Shown here: positions 34,286 to 42,868 of the stretch, one piece after another
Layout of the letters: each line of letters begins with the position of its first letter
Position numbering within the stretch: the stretch's first letter is position 1
Origin: an uncultured Bacteroides sp.
GTDB lineage: Bacteria; Bacteroidota; Bacteroidia; Bacteroidales; Bacteroidaceae
Reading direction: 5' to 3'
Length of the DNA: 45,109 nucleotides
NCBI GenBank assembly: GCA_944319875.1
Contig: CALUFR010000014.1
Coordinates: 1-45,109 of the forward strand
Position numbers and translations under genes: made by a program
Notes under the pieces: model-generated
The model's input: only the letters and a program-made list of their open reading frames with translations
Told to the model about the DNA's origin: nothing
Databases searched by the model: none

Positions 34286-36829
34286 CTATTCTTGTTCGTT
34301 GTTAATTTCTTCAGCGGTTTCGATGTCGTTTCCGTTATCGTTATCCGGCAGGGTTTCATCCTGCGGCATCTCCTCCTCTTCTGTTTCCGAAGTGACCTTG
34401 CAGACAGATCCGATTTCATCGTTGCGCTTCTCCAGGTTAATGAGACGCACACCCTGAGTAGCACGGCCCATAATACGGACATCAGCCACTTTCAGACGGA
34501 TGGTAATGCCTGATTTGTTGATGATCATCAAGTCGTTTTCATCTGTTACAGACTTGATTGTTACCAGCTTACCAGTCTTTTCCGTGATGTTCATCGTCTT
34601 CACACCCTTACCTCCGCGGTTGGTCTTGCGGTAATCCTCGATGTCCGAGCGTTTGCCGTATCCTTGTTCGGAAACAACCATGATGCTTTCCTTCTCCGGA
34701 TCCTTGATGCAAATCATGCCTTCTACTTCGTCCTGTCCGTCCTCGTCCTGCGTCATGCCACGTATGCCTGTAGCTGTACGGCCCATAACGCGCACGGCAC
34801 TTTCGTGGAAGCGGATGGCACGTCCGTTTCGGTTGGCAATGATGATTTCGTTGTCACCATTGGTCATGCGCACCTCAATGACGCGGTCGTCCTCGCGGAT
34901 GGTGATGGCGTTCACACCGTTCTGGCGCGGACGCGAATACTGTTCGAGCAACGTTTTCTTGATGACACCGTTCTTGGTGCAGAACAGCACATAGTGGCTG
35001 TTGATGAATTCCGTGTCGTTCAGGTTCTTCACGCGCAGGTAGGCATTGACGGCATCGTCGGAGTCTATGTTCAGCAGATTCTGGATGGCGCGTCCCTTCG
35101 AATTCTTCGAGCCTTCGGGAATTTCATATACCTTCAGCCAGTAGCACTTGCCTTTCTGCGTAAAGAACATCATCGTGTTGTGCATGGTGGCCGGATAGAT
35201 ATGCTCCACGAAATCCTGGTCACGTGTGTCCGAACCCTTGGAACCTACTCCACCACGGTTTTGCGCATGGAACTCGCTTAAAGGCGTACGCTTGATGTAG
35301 CCCATGTGGGAAATGGTGATTACCATTTCGTCATCCGCATAGAAGTCTTCCGGATTGAATTCCTCCGAAGCGTACACGATTTCAGAACGGCGCTCGTCAC
35401 CGTATTTCTCCTTTACTTCTATCAACTCATCCTTAATGACCTTGCGGCACAATTCATCGTTGGACAAGATTTCTTCAAAGTAAGCAATGCGTTTCTTAAT
35501 CTCTTCGTATTCAGCGTGAAGCTGGTCTTGCATCAGACCGGTTAGCTGGCGCAAGCGCATTTCCACGATGGCGCGGGACTGTATTTCGGTCAGCTGGAAC
35601 CGCTCCATCAGTCCTGTGATGGCATCGGCCGGGGTCTTGGCCGCACGGATGATGCGGATTACCTCGTCGATGTTGTCCGAAGCGATAATCAGACCCTCCA
35701 GGATGTGGGCGCGTTCTTTCGCCTTGCGCAGATCATATTGTGTACGGCGGATGACCACGTCGTGGCGGTGCTCCACGAAATATTTAATCAAGTCCTTCAG
35801 GTTCAACAGACGGGGGCGTCCGTGTACCAGAGCCACATTGTTGACGCTGAACGACGTCTGCAACATGGTCATCTTATAGAGCTTGTTCAGCACCACGTTG
35901 GCGTTGGCGTCACGTTTCACGTCAATGACGATGCGCATGCCTTCACGGTCGGACTCGTCGTTGGCGTTCGCGATGCCTTCTATCTTCTTCTCATTGGCCA
36001 GGTCGGCGATGCTCTTGATAAGTTCCGCCTTGTTGACGCCATAAGGTATCTCGCTTACCACGATTTTGTCGTGCGAGTCCCCCGACTCTATTTCGGCCTT
36101 TGCGCGCATGATGACGCGTCCGCGGCCTGTCAGATAAGCTTCACGCACACCGCTTATACCATATATATAACCTCCCGTCGGGAAGTCCGGTGCCTTTACA
36201 TAGTCCATCAATTCCTCGATGGTGATGTCATTGTTGTCTATGTAAGCCACGCAGGCGTCTATGACTTCTGACAAATTATGTGTCGGCATGTTCGTAGCCA
36301 TACCGACGGCGATGCCCGACGCACCGTTAACCAGCAGGTTCGGTATGCGTGTAGGCATTACGGTGGGTTCCTGCAAGGAGTCGTCGAAGTTGTTTTGCAT
36401 GTCTACCGTCTCCTTGTCGAGGTCTTGCATCATGTCCTCCCCTATCTTGCGCAGGCGGCATTCCGTGTAACGCATGGCGGCCGCGTTGTCACCGTCCACC
36501 GAGCCGTAGTTACCTTGGCCGTCCACCAGCGTATAGCGCATGGCCCACGGCTGAGCCATACGCACCAGTGCGCCATAGACGGACGAGTCTCCGTGCGGGT
36601 GATATTTACCCAACACCTCGCCCACTACTCTGGCCGATTTCTTATAAGGTTTGTCTGATGTATTTCCCAATCCCATCATGCCGAAGAGTATTCTTCGGTG
36701 TACGGGTTTAAAGCCGTCTCTCACATCCGGAAGGGCACGCGCCACAATGACTGACATGGAGTAGTCAATGTAGGATGACTTCATTTCCTCCTCGATGTTG
36801 ATTTTTATAATTCTGTCTTGTTCAATCAT
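34286..36829 (-). CDS. gyrA: DNA gyrase subunit A
   Basis: GyrA breaks and rejoins DNA during negative supercoiling. The 847-residue protein has the active-site Tyr121 in [11 protein letters not shown] (E. coli Y122), the quinolone region [15 protein letters not shown] with S82 at the E. coli S83 position and G86 at the D87 position, the coiled-coil gate, and a C-terminal pinwheel with a GyrA-box-like RKTNRGGKG. The tail is strongly acidic (about the last 40 residues, [20 protein letters not shown]..), as in other regulated gyrases. Ser82 argues against classical quinolone resistance at that position. The upstream region has a -7-like element. Confidence 0.97.
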   Translation of the reverse strand: MIEQDRIIKINIEEEMKSSYIDYSMSVIVARALPDVRDGFKPVHRRILFGMMGLGNTSDKPYKKSARVVGEVLGKYHPHGDSSVYGALVRMAQPWAMRYTLVDGQGNYGSVDGDNAAAMRYTECRLRKIGEDMMQDLDKETVDMQNNFDDSLQEPTVMPTRIPNLLVNGASGIAVGMATNMPTHNLSEVIDACVAYIDNNDITIEELMDYVKAPDFPTGGYIYGISGVREAYLTGRGRVIMRAKAEIESGDSHDKIVVSEIPYGVNKAELIKSIADLANEKKIEGIANANDESDREGMRIVIDVKRDANANVVLNKLYKMTMLQTSFSVNNVALVHGRPRLLNLKDLIKYFVEHRHDVVIRRTQYDLRKAKERAHILEGLIIASDNIDEVIRIIRAAKTPADAITGLMERFQLTEIQSRAIVEMRLRQLTGLMQDQLHAEYEEIKKRIAYFEEILSNDELCRKVIKDELIEVKEKYGDERRSEIVYASEEFNPEDFYADDEMVITISHMGYIKRTPLSEFHAQNRGGVGSKGSDTRDQDFVEHIYPATMHNTMMFFTQKGKCYWLKVYEIPEGSKNSKGRAIQNLLNIDSDDAVNAYLRVKNLNDTEFINSHYVLFCTKNGVIKKTLLEQYSRPRQNGVNAITIREDDRVIEVRMTNGDNEIIIANRNGRAIRFHESAVRVMGRTATGIRGMTQDEDGQDEVEGMICIKDPEKESIMVVSEQGYGKRSDIEDYRKTNRGGKGVKTMNITEKTGKLVTIKSVTDENDLMIINKSGITIRLKVADVRIMGRATQGVRLINLEKRNDEIGSVCKVTSETEEEEMPQDETLPDNDNGNDIETAEEINNEQE

Positions 36830-36877
36830 TTAAGAAGATTATTAATTATACTCTAATCGGGTTCGTGAAAAACCACG

Positions 36878-36907
36878 CTAAAGTACGGCTTTTTTACGAC
36901 ATACGAA
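36878..36907 (-). promoter_or_regulatory. Possible gyrA promoter
   Basis: On the minus strand TACTTTAG (plus-strand CTAAAGTA, 36878-36885; 7 of 8 to TAnnTTTG) is preceded by a TTCG-type -33 (36904-36907) at 18 bases. It lies 49 bases before the gyrA ATG. Confidence 0.4.
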
Positions 36908-36991
36908 AACATTTCGGGAAGAAAGTTTCATACGGAAATGACTTGCAGGCAGAGGATAGTATAATATATTAAGGTGTAATCCTCTGCAAGG

Positions 36992-39043
36992 TCAATACCA
37001 CCGGACAGGGAACTCGGCAATGCGGAGCGTGGTACATCCATACGGTATCAGCTCGATGGTCTCCACCTCGTCATACATGTCATTGCCCTGCTGCGTGAAG
37101 TACGAAATCGGACCGGCCGATCCGCGCACTACCGTCCAGTTCTTCAATCGCTTAGCCTTCGTCTTGATGGTAATCGGCGCATTCTCCACATTCCAAGGGT
37201 AGCCGGCTTTTTTGTCCGATTTCTCCACGATGAAATTCTCCTGAATCTTGTCCGCCTCAAACGAACGGGGGGACAAGGCATAATTCCAGGGCGTATCCGA
37301 GGTCACCTCATAATACCACTCGCCATATTCGCGCGCTTTTTCGGGCTCCATCGTTTTCTTCTCCCATTTCTCGTCCATCTTCAGGGCGTACACCAGCGGA
37401 CCGCGTTCCACCACCGCCCCGTTGTCATACCAGCGGCTTACGGAAACCTTCATCGGAAGTTCCAGCGTCAGGACGTCGCCCTGCTTCCATTCCCGGTTCA
37501 CCCGTGCGATCTGTCCGGGATAAGCGTCCACCTCTATGGACTCTCCATTCACCTTCAGCACAGGGTGCTCACACCATGCCGGGATGCGCACATGGAAGGG
37601 GAAGAAAGCTCGCCCGGTCTTTTTGTCGGCAAACGACACCCGGAAACTGATGGTCTCGTCGAACGGATAGTTGGTCTGCTCCTGAATGCGGACCGTTACC
37701 CCGCCGGCCACCCGGGCCGTTACGTTTGAAGGGGCGTACACCAAGGCCGCTATGCCATTGTCGGCCGTGGCATACCAGAGGTTCTGCACGAATTTAGGCC
37801 AGCCTTGATGCAGGTTCGAGGTGCAGCAGGCATATCCGGTCAGTACCCCGAACACGACATCGGTGTCTTCGTGAGGCGTGGAAAACTCGCGCCATTCGCG
37901 CGTGGCCCGCACCTGATTGAATTGCTGATAATATTGACGGGCCGAATAGTCGTCGGTGATTTGCGTAGGCAGGGCGTTGTAGGCCACGCGCTCCAGATAA
38001 TCCGCCCATTGCACCCCGCCGGTGATTTCCAGAATTTCCTCCAGGGAATACATCATCTCGACCGCCGTACAAAGCTCGGAGCCTGTCGTGGGACGTCCGA
38101 AGCGCAACAGTTCGTCGCCTCCCCAAAGCCCGGTGGGCAGGCCTATCGTATTTCGGATTTGGCGGACGGCACTCTCCACGGCCTCTATCTGCTTCGGATC
38201 TTTATTTTGCTGATAATAGACCACCGGCTCCTTGAATCCTTGCCCCAGATTGACGCAATGCAGACTGTGCTGCCGGCTCAGGTGGTCACCGTTCAGGAAC
38301 ACGTCCGTCCAGTTGAAAGTCTGCTTATGGATCAGCTCGCCTAAGTCCAACAGGAATTTATCTCCCGTGATGTTATAGAGCCAGTACACCATCATCAGGT
38401 TGTCCCCTCCGCGCTGCTCGCCCCAGAAGGTCCAATGTCCCAGCGGAGTCTTGGGCAGTTCCGCCAGCTGATATTTGAAGTACTTGGTGAAAAAATCCAG
38501 CACACGCGTGTCTCCCGTGGCCGAATAGTATTGTTGCAGCACCTTCAGCATGACCATCTTGGGCCACCAGTCGTGCGAGTTGTCCCGCTGCAGGCCGAAC
38601 TCCGGCGCCCGGTCGGTGTCCGGTCCGAAGTATCCGTCGGGCTTTTGGGAAGCCAGCGTCCATTCCACCCAAGGCTTTACCTTTTCCTTCAGTGCCTCGT
38701 CGTCCAGGATATAGGCCAGCGGGAGCAGTCCGTCAATCCAATACGGACCGCGCTCCCACACGTCGCCGTCTCCGCCGAGCCATCCGTTGCGCGCGCCCAT
38801 CACCGGCTCATACACCCGGTCCAGCTGTCCGGTCATTCCTTCTTTCATCCGGAGCAGCTGCTCCTCCATCCAGCCTTCCGCACGGATGGCTCCCAGGGGA
38901 AGTTCGATATAATCTTTCTGCACCAGGGGCTGGCGGTTGTTCAGATAATTGCCCGACACCCCTTCCTGTCCGTTTCCGGCTTGTGCCGTCATTGTCACGG
39001 CAAGCAAAGCCAAGAGAATAGTCTTCAATTTGTTCATGTCCAT
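36992..39043 (-). CDS. GH127-like beta-L-arabinofuranosidase (DUF1680 family)
   Basis: The 683-residue secreted glycosidase starts MDMNKLKTILLALLAVTMTA, a signal peptide; ATG at 39037 is an alternative. The catalytic (alpha/alpha)6 barrel has ERGPYWIDGLLPLAYILDD near the start and the zinc-thiolate residues of GH127: E-x-C in GSELCTAVEMMY (about residue 318) and adjacent cysteines in GYACCTSNLHQGW about 81 residues later, where HypBA1 has E338/C340 and C417/C418. The C-terminal beta domains include FHVRIPAWCE and VVERGPLVYAL. It would release arabinofuranose from plant glycans in the periplasm. No susC/susD genes adjoin it, so it is not in a visible polysaccharide utilisation locus. GH146 or another DUF1680 family is possible. 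Confidence 0.85.
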   Translation of the reverse strand: MDMNKLKTILLALLAVTMTAQAGNGQEGVSGNYLNNRQPLVQKDYIELPLGAIRAEGWMEEQLLRMKEGMTGQLDRVYEPVMGARNGWLGGDGDVWERGPYWIDGLLPLAYILDDEALKEKVKPWVEWTLASQKPDGYFGPDTDRAPEFGLQRDNSHDWWPKMVMLKVLQQYYSATGDTRVLDFFTKYFKYQLAELPKTPLGHWTFWGEQRGGDNLMMVYWLYNITGDKFLLDLGELIHKQTFNWTDVFLNGDHLSRQHSLHCVNLGQGFKEPVVYYQQNKDPKQIEAVESAVRQIRNTIGLPTGLWGGDELLRFGRPTTGSELCTAVEMMYSLEEILEITGGVQWADYLERVAYNALPTQITDDYSARQYYQQFNQVRATREWREFSTPHEDTDVVFGVLTGYACCTSNLHQGWPKFVQNLWYATADNGIAALVYAPSNVTARVAGGVTVRIQEQTNYPFDETISFRVSFADKKTGRAFFPFHVRIPAWCEHPVLKVNGESIEVDAYPGQIARVNREWKQGDVLTLELPMKVSVSRWYDNGAVVERGPLVYALKMDEKWEKKTMEPEKAREYGEWYYEVTSDTPWNYALSPRSFEADKIQENFIVEKSDKKAGYPWNVENAPITIKTKAKRLKNWTVVRGSAGPISYFTQQGNDMYDEVETIELIPYGCTTLRIAEFPVRWY

Positions 39044-39064
39044 AATGTGTGTGATATTGCGACA

Positions 39065-39095
39065 CAAATATAGTGAACAAATCATTTACCTCAAA
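39065..39095 (-). promoter_or_regulatory. Promoter of the GH127-like gene, full consensus
   Basis: On the minus strand TTTG (plus-strand CAAA, 39092-39095), 19-bp spacer, TATATTTG (plus-strand CAAATATA, 39065-39072), just upstream of the ATG at 39043. It is a full match to the Bacteroides promoter. Confidence 0.75.
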
Positions 39096-39121
39096 GTTTT
39101 TTTGTCAGAAGGAGGCCGATG

Positions 39122-39480
39122 CTAATCAAAACCCTGTTTCAAATGCATAATCTGAAGTAGCGGATTGGCATCCTCCGCCCCTTCGGGCATGTACCAAAAG
39201 GTGAAAGTGTTGCCGGGCGTGGCCGACGTCCTTCCGCCCACGGGCTTCTCGTCTAAATCATTCACCAATTTCTTACCTATCCGGTATTTCTGCTCTTGCT
39301 TGGAGAACAAGAAGTACCGCAGATCGTGGGCGGCTGACCAATAGGCTGCATAAATCCAGTGGCCCGTTTCGATATATTGCCTCCGTACAAAGTCTTTCAA
39401 GTTCCTGAAAGAAGCGTCTTGGCCGTAATAATGCTTCAGGGCGGGCTACATGTCGAAGGTATAGGGACGCAAGAGCCTCT
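39122..39480 (-). pseudogene. Remnant of an unrecognised gene with in-frame stop
   Basis: Reading the minus strand from about 39480, the frame gives LRKRLLRPYTFDM, then TAG, then PALKHYYGQDASFRNLKDFV and on to a stop at 39122 (KQGFD). The part after the stop has no ATG near its start and reads like real protein (aromatic-rich ETGHWIYAAYWSAAHDLRYF; GNTFTFWYMPEGAEDANP). The composition and the absence of a start suggest the 3' end of a decayed gene broken by a nonsense mutation and a lost 5' part. I do not recognise the family. It ends 22 bases from the GH127-like promoter. A short intact ORF starting at TTG (39400) is the alternative. Confidence 0.5.
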
Positions 39481-40049
39481 TGCGCAAATGGTGTTTTGAC
39501 AATCTGACACTTTGCTTCCCCAATCCGCCGAGAATCGTTTCTTTCGGCCCGAAGGAAAGGCTGGTGGCAAATTTTGAAGCGCGGAGAGGCTTATTCGTTT
39601 ATAGACAGAGCGATAGCGAAATCTTTACATTTCAACGAGGAAAACGGAAGGCGAAAAATGGGTTTCCCGAAGGCCCGAAACCGCCTTTTCGGGTGTCATC
39701 TCCCCTTTTGCAAGGACAAAGAAGGTGTTTTCCCTGCTCAATGCCCATGTTTTCCCAGCTCAAAGTTTATGTTTAAGCAGGAAAAAAACATTGTTTTCCC
39801 TTGGGAAAGGCAGTGTTTTGTCAAAGGAAAGCCATCATTCCGGCCGAAAAACGGCATTTTCGGCTCTCAAATTCTTCTACTTGCGCTCTTTTGAAAAATA
39901 TCTGTGTCAGCCGGAAAGCATTTTTCGCATCATAAAGAAACGATTTTTTCAGTTATTCGTATCAGGTTGTTTTTAATAGCCTTTTTCATCATCATTTCAA
40001 ATAATACTTTATAATTACCGGATTGTCATCTTCCTTTAATTGATTCATT
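39481..40049. repeat. Non-coding stretch with a degenerate 22-bp tandem repeat
   Basis: No credible gene. From 39725 the words GTGTTTTCCC, ATGTTTTCCC, ATGTTTAAGC, TTGTTTTCCC and GTGTTTTGTC start at 39725, 39747, 39769, 39791 and 39813: exactly 22 bases apart each time, with diverged filler. Short GC palindromes (CCGAAAAACGG region near 39840) and A/T-rich DNA follow. Function unknown. Confidence 0.6.
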
Positions 40050-41237
40050 TCACAAACCTCTTCCGTTTTCATACCTGCACTTCATATATATTTCTACTAA
40101 AACAGGATTATCTTCCGTTTCTACATGAACAGGCAGCTTGTTATCATCAGGAAGCGCTGACGGTTCTATGAGAGAATAAACCTTATTGCCGTCCACGCAA
40201 CGGGGAGAAAACAGAAAACTGCCATCCAGATCATTTATAATGGGGTACTTGCCGGCCGATGACGCCTCTTTATAAACGCCGCTGTCCGGATAATAAAAAC
40301 CGTAGTACAGATAACCGCCCATGCGCATGAACAAAAGAGAAAGGCTGTCGCATTCAAAATAAGATAACAATTGCGGGAATTTCCCGTCAGCACTCGCTTT
40401 CAAGGCATCATCCGCCGTTATTTTTTCCATTTGACTTTCTGCTATATACGCATTCTTGTTACTCAAATATTCCTCGTCATATTTCAATAAATATTTTGGT
40501 AATGCCTCGCCACTGTTCACGGTATAGATGGTGTCATTCAGTGGCAAAGTCAAATTTCCGTTATACAGGTTGTTTAATACTGACATATATGCAACGCTAT
40601 TTGTTTTTTCATCAAAATACAGACCGGGGGTAACTTCACCCGTCGATGCGTCAAAAAGTATCAGATTCGGATATCGCCCGTCAGTAAACAAAGAACGGTT
40701 GGGAGTGTAGTCACAACAGAAAGCAAACAGATTCTCTCCTATACATTCAAAAGAATATGCAGTATAATCAAACTTGTATGATTCAACAAACGTTCCGTTT
40801 TCCAGATATTTCATCACTTTTTTCCGGATGCCGTCCCATACAAAAACAGCGCCATCTCTATAGGCAACATCCTCAATCATAACATATTCAGACTCACTCT
40901 GCCCACGGGCACCTATCCGATTCAGGAAGTTCCCTTCTGAATCAAACAAAAAGACCGAAGAAGCGACCTCTTTATCTACTACTATAAAATGCCCCTCGTC
41001 AGTCCGCAACAATTTATCAATCGAACCTATCAGACAAGAGTCTGAGGTTTCCAATGGAATATAATGAAGGGAGTCTGCAATCGCAGAAAGAAGCATCCGG
41101 TTTTCCTCTTGACGTAAAGGCAATTCGATTATCTCGCATGTTCCTTTTACAACTCCCTTCTCTTTCCGCTGAGTGCAAGCTGTCATTCCACCAAGCAGGC
41201 ACAACAATAACAATAAACGGCTTAACGATTTCATCAT
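40050..41237 (-). CDS. 6-bladed beta-propeller lipoprotein 1
   Basis: From the ATG at 41237 the protein has 395 residues, a lipoprotein signal with lipobox GMTAC (MMKSLSRLLLLLCLLGGMTAC), then the BF3164-type propeller pattern: IADSLHYIPLETSDSCLIGSIDKLL, DEGHFIVVDKEVASSVFLFDSEGNFLNRIGARGQSESEYVMIEDV (the G-x-GxxxxE-Y motif after a F-D-x-x-G-x-F strand), and the ending DNPVLVEIYMKCRY. Such proteins are outer-membrane or periplasmic lipoproteins linked to NVEALA peptides in Bacteroides; function unknown. The frame continues upstream through a second lipoprotein signal (see next entry), so the true start is uncertain. It is the last gene of the cluster. Confidence 0.82.
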   Translation of the reverse strand: MMKSLSRLLLLLCLLGGMTACTQRKEKGVVKGTCEIIELPLRQEENRMLLSAIADSLHYIPLETSDSCLIGSIDKLLRTDEGHFIVVDKEVASSVFLFDSEGNFLNRIGARGQSESEYVMIEDVAYRDGAVFVWDGIRKKVMKYLENGTFVESYKFDYTAYSFECIGENLFAFCCDYTPNRSLFTDGRYPNLILFDASTGEVTPGLYFDEKTNSVAYMSVLNNLYNGNLTLPLNDTIYTVNSGEALPKYLLKYDEEYLSNKNAYIAESQMEKITADDALKASADGKFPQLLSYFECDSLSLLFMRMGGYLYYGFYYPDSGVYKEASSAGKYPIINDLDGSFLFSPRCVDGNKVYSLIEPSALPDDNKLPVHVETEDNPVLVEIYMKCRYENGRGL

Positions 41238-41309
41238 ACTATCTTTCGTAGTATCTTTACAAGCTATAAAAGACAATAGCATTATGACCAATAGAAATGG
41301 TTTTCTCAT
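41238..41309 (-). other. Extra in-frame lipoprotein signal upstream of propeller 1
   Basis: From the ATG at 41309 the same frame encodes MRKPFLLVIMLLSFIAC (lipobox FIAC) and KDTTKDS, then runs directly into the second signal peptide at 41237. A product started here would carry two lipobox cysteines 40 residues apart. Either one start is used or it is the 5' relic of a deleted propeller gene. Confidence 0.6.
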
Positions 41310-41423
41310 AAAACTAATATTTAAAAAGTGCATCAAAATATTCATCTGCCTATCTTAACTCAAAATCATAATATGAATGACAAGAAAACAATAAACAACT
41401 TATCAAAAGTACAACAATAAATC

Positions 41424-42443
41424 TCATATTTCAAATTTAATCAATGTAGTTTCCGGAATATTCGCAAAGGCATAAATCGTATTCCCCTCTTTATTGACAC
41501 ACAATCTTGTAACAGAAACATCCAGCAAATATTTTTTCAACGGCTTACCCTCCCAATCAAAAACATATAAGACGTTACCTTCAAAAGCCCGCATCCCACT
41601 TTCCTTGAAATTTTTGCCTGAATACAGTATATATACATAATTATCAGTAGCCGTAACGTCAATAAATGTCTTAACATTTCTGGAGCTGATAGCTGCAGAA
41701 CGGGCGTTTTCCTGCTGAACAGGCTTGTATTCGGGATAAGTAAACTCATATTTACAAACAGGAACTGCCTTCAAAGAATCGATTTTATAAAAATAGGCTA
41801 TCTCCGCTGAATTTACCGCATAGACAAACCGGTCGTTTGAGAGATTGTTCCGCAAAACTCCCTGATAAGCCATTCCCTTCAACCGATTGTCTATTTCCCT
41901 TTCATTGGCATCCCTGTAGGGAAATTCCCCAAGCTTTTGCAATAATTGATTGTCACGTTGCAGATAGAACATGCAATCATCATAAAAGCCGAAAGACAAC
42001 ACTGTATTAAACCGGGTTACAAATAGTTTTACGGTACTTGGAAAAGTATCTTTGTAAGAAAGCGTATATTCCGGAGTCCCCTCCAATATATCGTTTGAAC
42101 AAAATGAGACCAGTTTTTTAGTCGCATAGTCATAAATCATTCCTACGCTATCGTTATAGCTCATCATCTCAAGCGGCATAATAAATTCATCATTGCCCTG
42201 CCCCTTACGTCCAAAGCTTATCACATGATCCGGATGCTTTGGATTGAACAAATGGAACAAGTTTTCATTTGACTTTTCATCATAAACCCAAATCAAAGAA
42301 TCCATACAGCGCATGATAAAAGGAGTACCCCATAAATGCTCACCTGAGTTCAACGAAGTATGTTTTAAAGAATCCACTTCTGTAAACAACGGATCAATGC
42401 CATCTTTTTTTCTTGCACACACGAAAAAAAAGACAAAACGCAT
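41424..42443 (-). CDS. 6-bladed beta-propeller protein 2, signal peptide out of frame
   Basis: The 339-codon frame encodes a TolB/BF3164-like propeller: GEHLWGTPFIMRCMDSLIWVYDEKSNENLFHLFNPKHPDHVISFGRKGQGNDEFIMPLEM (the G-x-G-x-x-E motif), repeated strand pairs, and the end TTLIKFEI. Its first codons MRFVFFFVCARKKD are not a good signal peptide. In the -1 related frame, ATG at 42466 gives MRTILFFLCVLSFFSCVQEK, a perfect lipoprotein signal. The two frames meet at A7 (42405-42411). A -1 slip there joins VQEKK to DGIDPLF. So the gene is either frameshift-regulated, phase-variable, broken, or hit by a sequencing error. The promoter is in the repeat at 42657. Confidence 0.8.
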   Translation of the reverse strand: MRFVFFFVCARKKDGIDPLFTEVDSLKHTSLNSGEHLWGTPFIMRCMDSLIWVYDEKSNENLFHLFNPKHPDHVISFGRKGQGNDEFIMPLEMMSYNDSVGMIYDYATKKLVSFCSNDILEGTPEYTLSYKDTFPSTVKLFVTRFNTVLSFGFYDDCMFYLQRDNQLLQKLGEFPYRDANEREIDNRLKGMAYQGVLRNNLSNDRFVYAVNSAEIAYFYKIDSLKAVPVCKYEFTYPEYKPVQQENARSAAISSRNVKTFIDVTATDNYVYILYSGKNFKESGMRAFEGNVLYVFDWEGKPLKKYLLDVSVTRLCVNKEGNTIYAFANIPETTLIKFEI

Positions 42444-42466
42444 AAGAAAAACAGAATAGTCCGCAT
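42365..42466 (-). other. 33-codon leader ORF: lipoprotein signal of propeller 2 in the other frame
   Basis: ATG at 42466 encodes MRTILFFLCVLSFFSC (lipobox FFSC), then VQEKK and 12 further residues before TAA at 42365. The codons GAA AAA AAG contain the heptamer A AAA AAG, the -1 slippery site known from dnaX. A T8 tract (42424-42431) lies in the same leader. Confidence 0.7.
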
Positions 42467-42656
42467 ACTAATTTATAATTAATAAAATTATTCAATACCC
42501 CCTATATTTATATCCATGGTACAATGAAAAAAATGAGGAGGATTATCTTTCAATATACTAATTGTAAAACTCCCTTTATTGCATAACCATCACTATATAC
42601 AATACACAAATCAGGCTGAAAAACACAAAAATCAAGTGTAATTTCCGTATCAACAA

Positions 42657-42868
42657 CCAAAGGTATGAAAAAAAGGCGAACGAAAGAAAAGAAAAGCATT
42701 ACATTTTATTACAATTGCATTCCGGAAATGTCAGAAGGCGTTTGTAATGTTTTGTAATGTTTTTGTAATGTCTCTGTTTATCATTGATTTTCAACACATT
42801 CTGAGCTTTTTTTTCAAAGCTAACAAGGCAATAGCAATCTGGGTGTAACCACCTTCATTACAAATCCG
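42657..42868. repeat. Duplicated regulatory module, copy A
   Basis: About 212 bases closely matching 44411-44630. On the minus strand it begins in the last codons of propeller 3, contains a small hairpin (AGCTTT..AAAGCT near 42806), three GTAATG words (plus-strand 42744, 42754, 42765; 10- and 11-bp steps) and ends with a -7 TACCTTTG (plus-strand CAAAGGTA, 42658-42665) pointing at propeller 2. It looks like an intergenic promoter-operator unit. Confidence 0.85.

Noticed and set aside
34249-34482. 78-codon upstream extension of the TPR protein
   Set aside because: It overlaps gyrA, is Arg/Lys/Ser-rich and would bury the signal peptide that begins at 34248.
39480-39976. Overlapping plus-strand ORFs of 83-106 codons
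   Set aside because: Overlapping frames in low-complexity DNA (Phe/Lys-rich), no family; better explained as the 22-bp repeat region.
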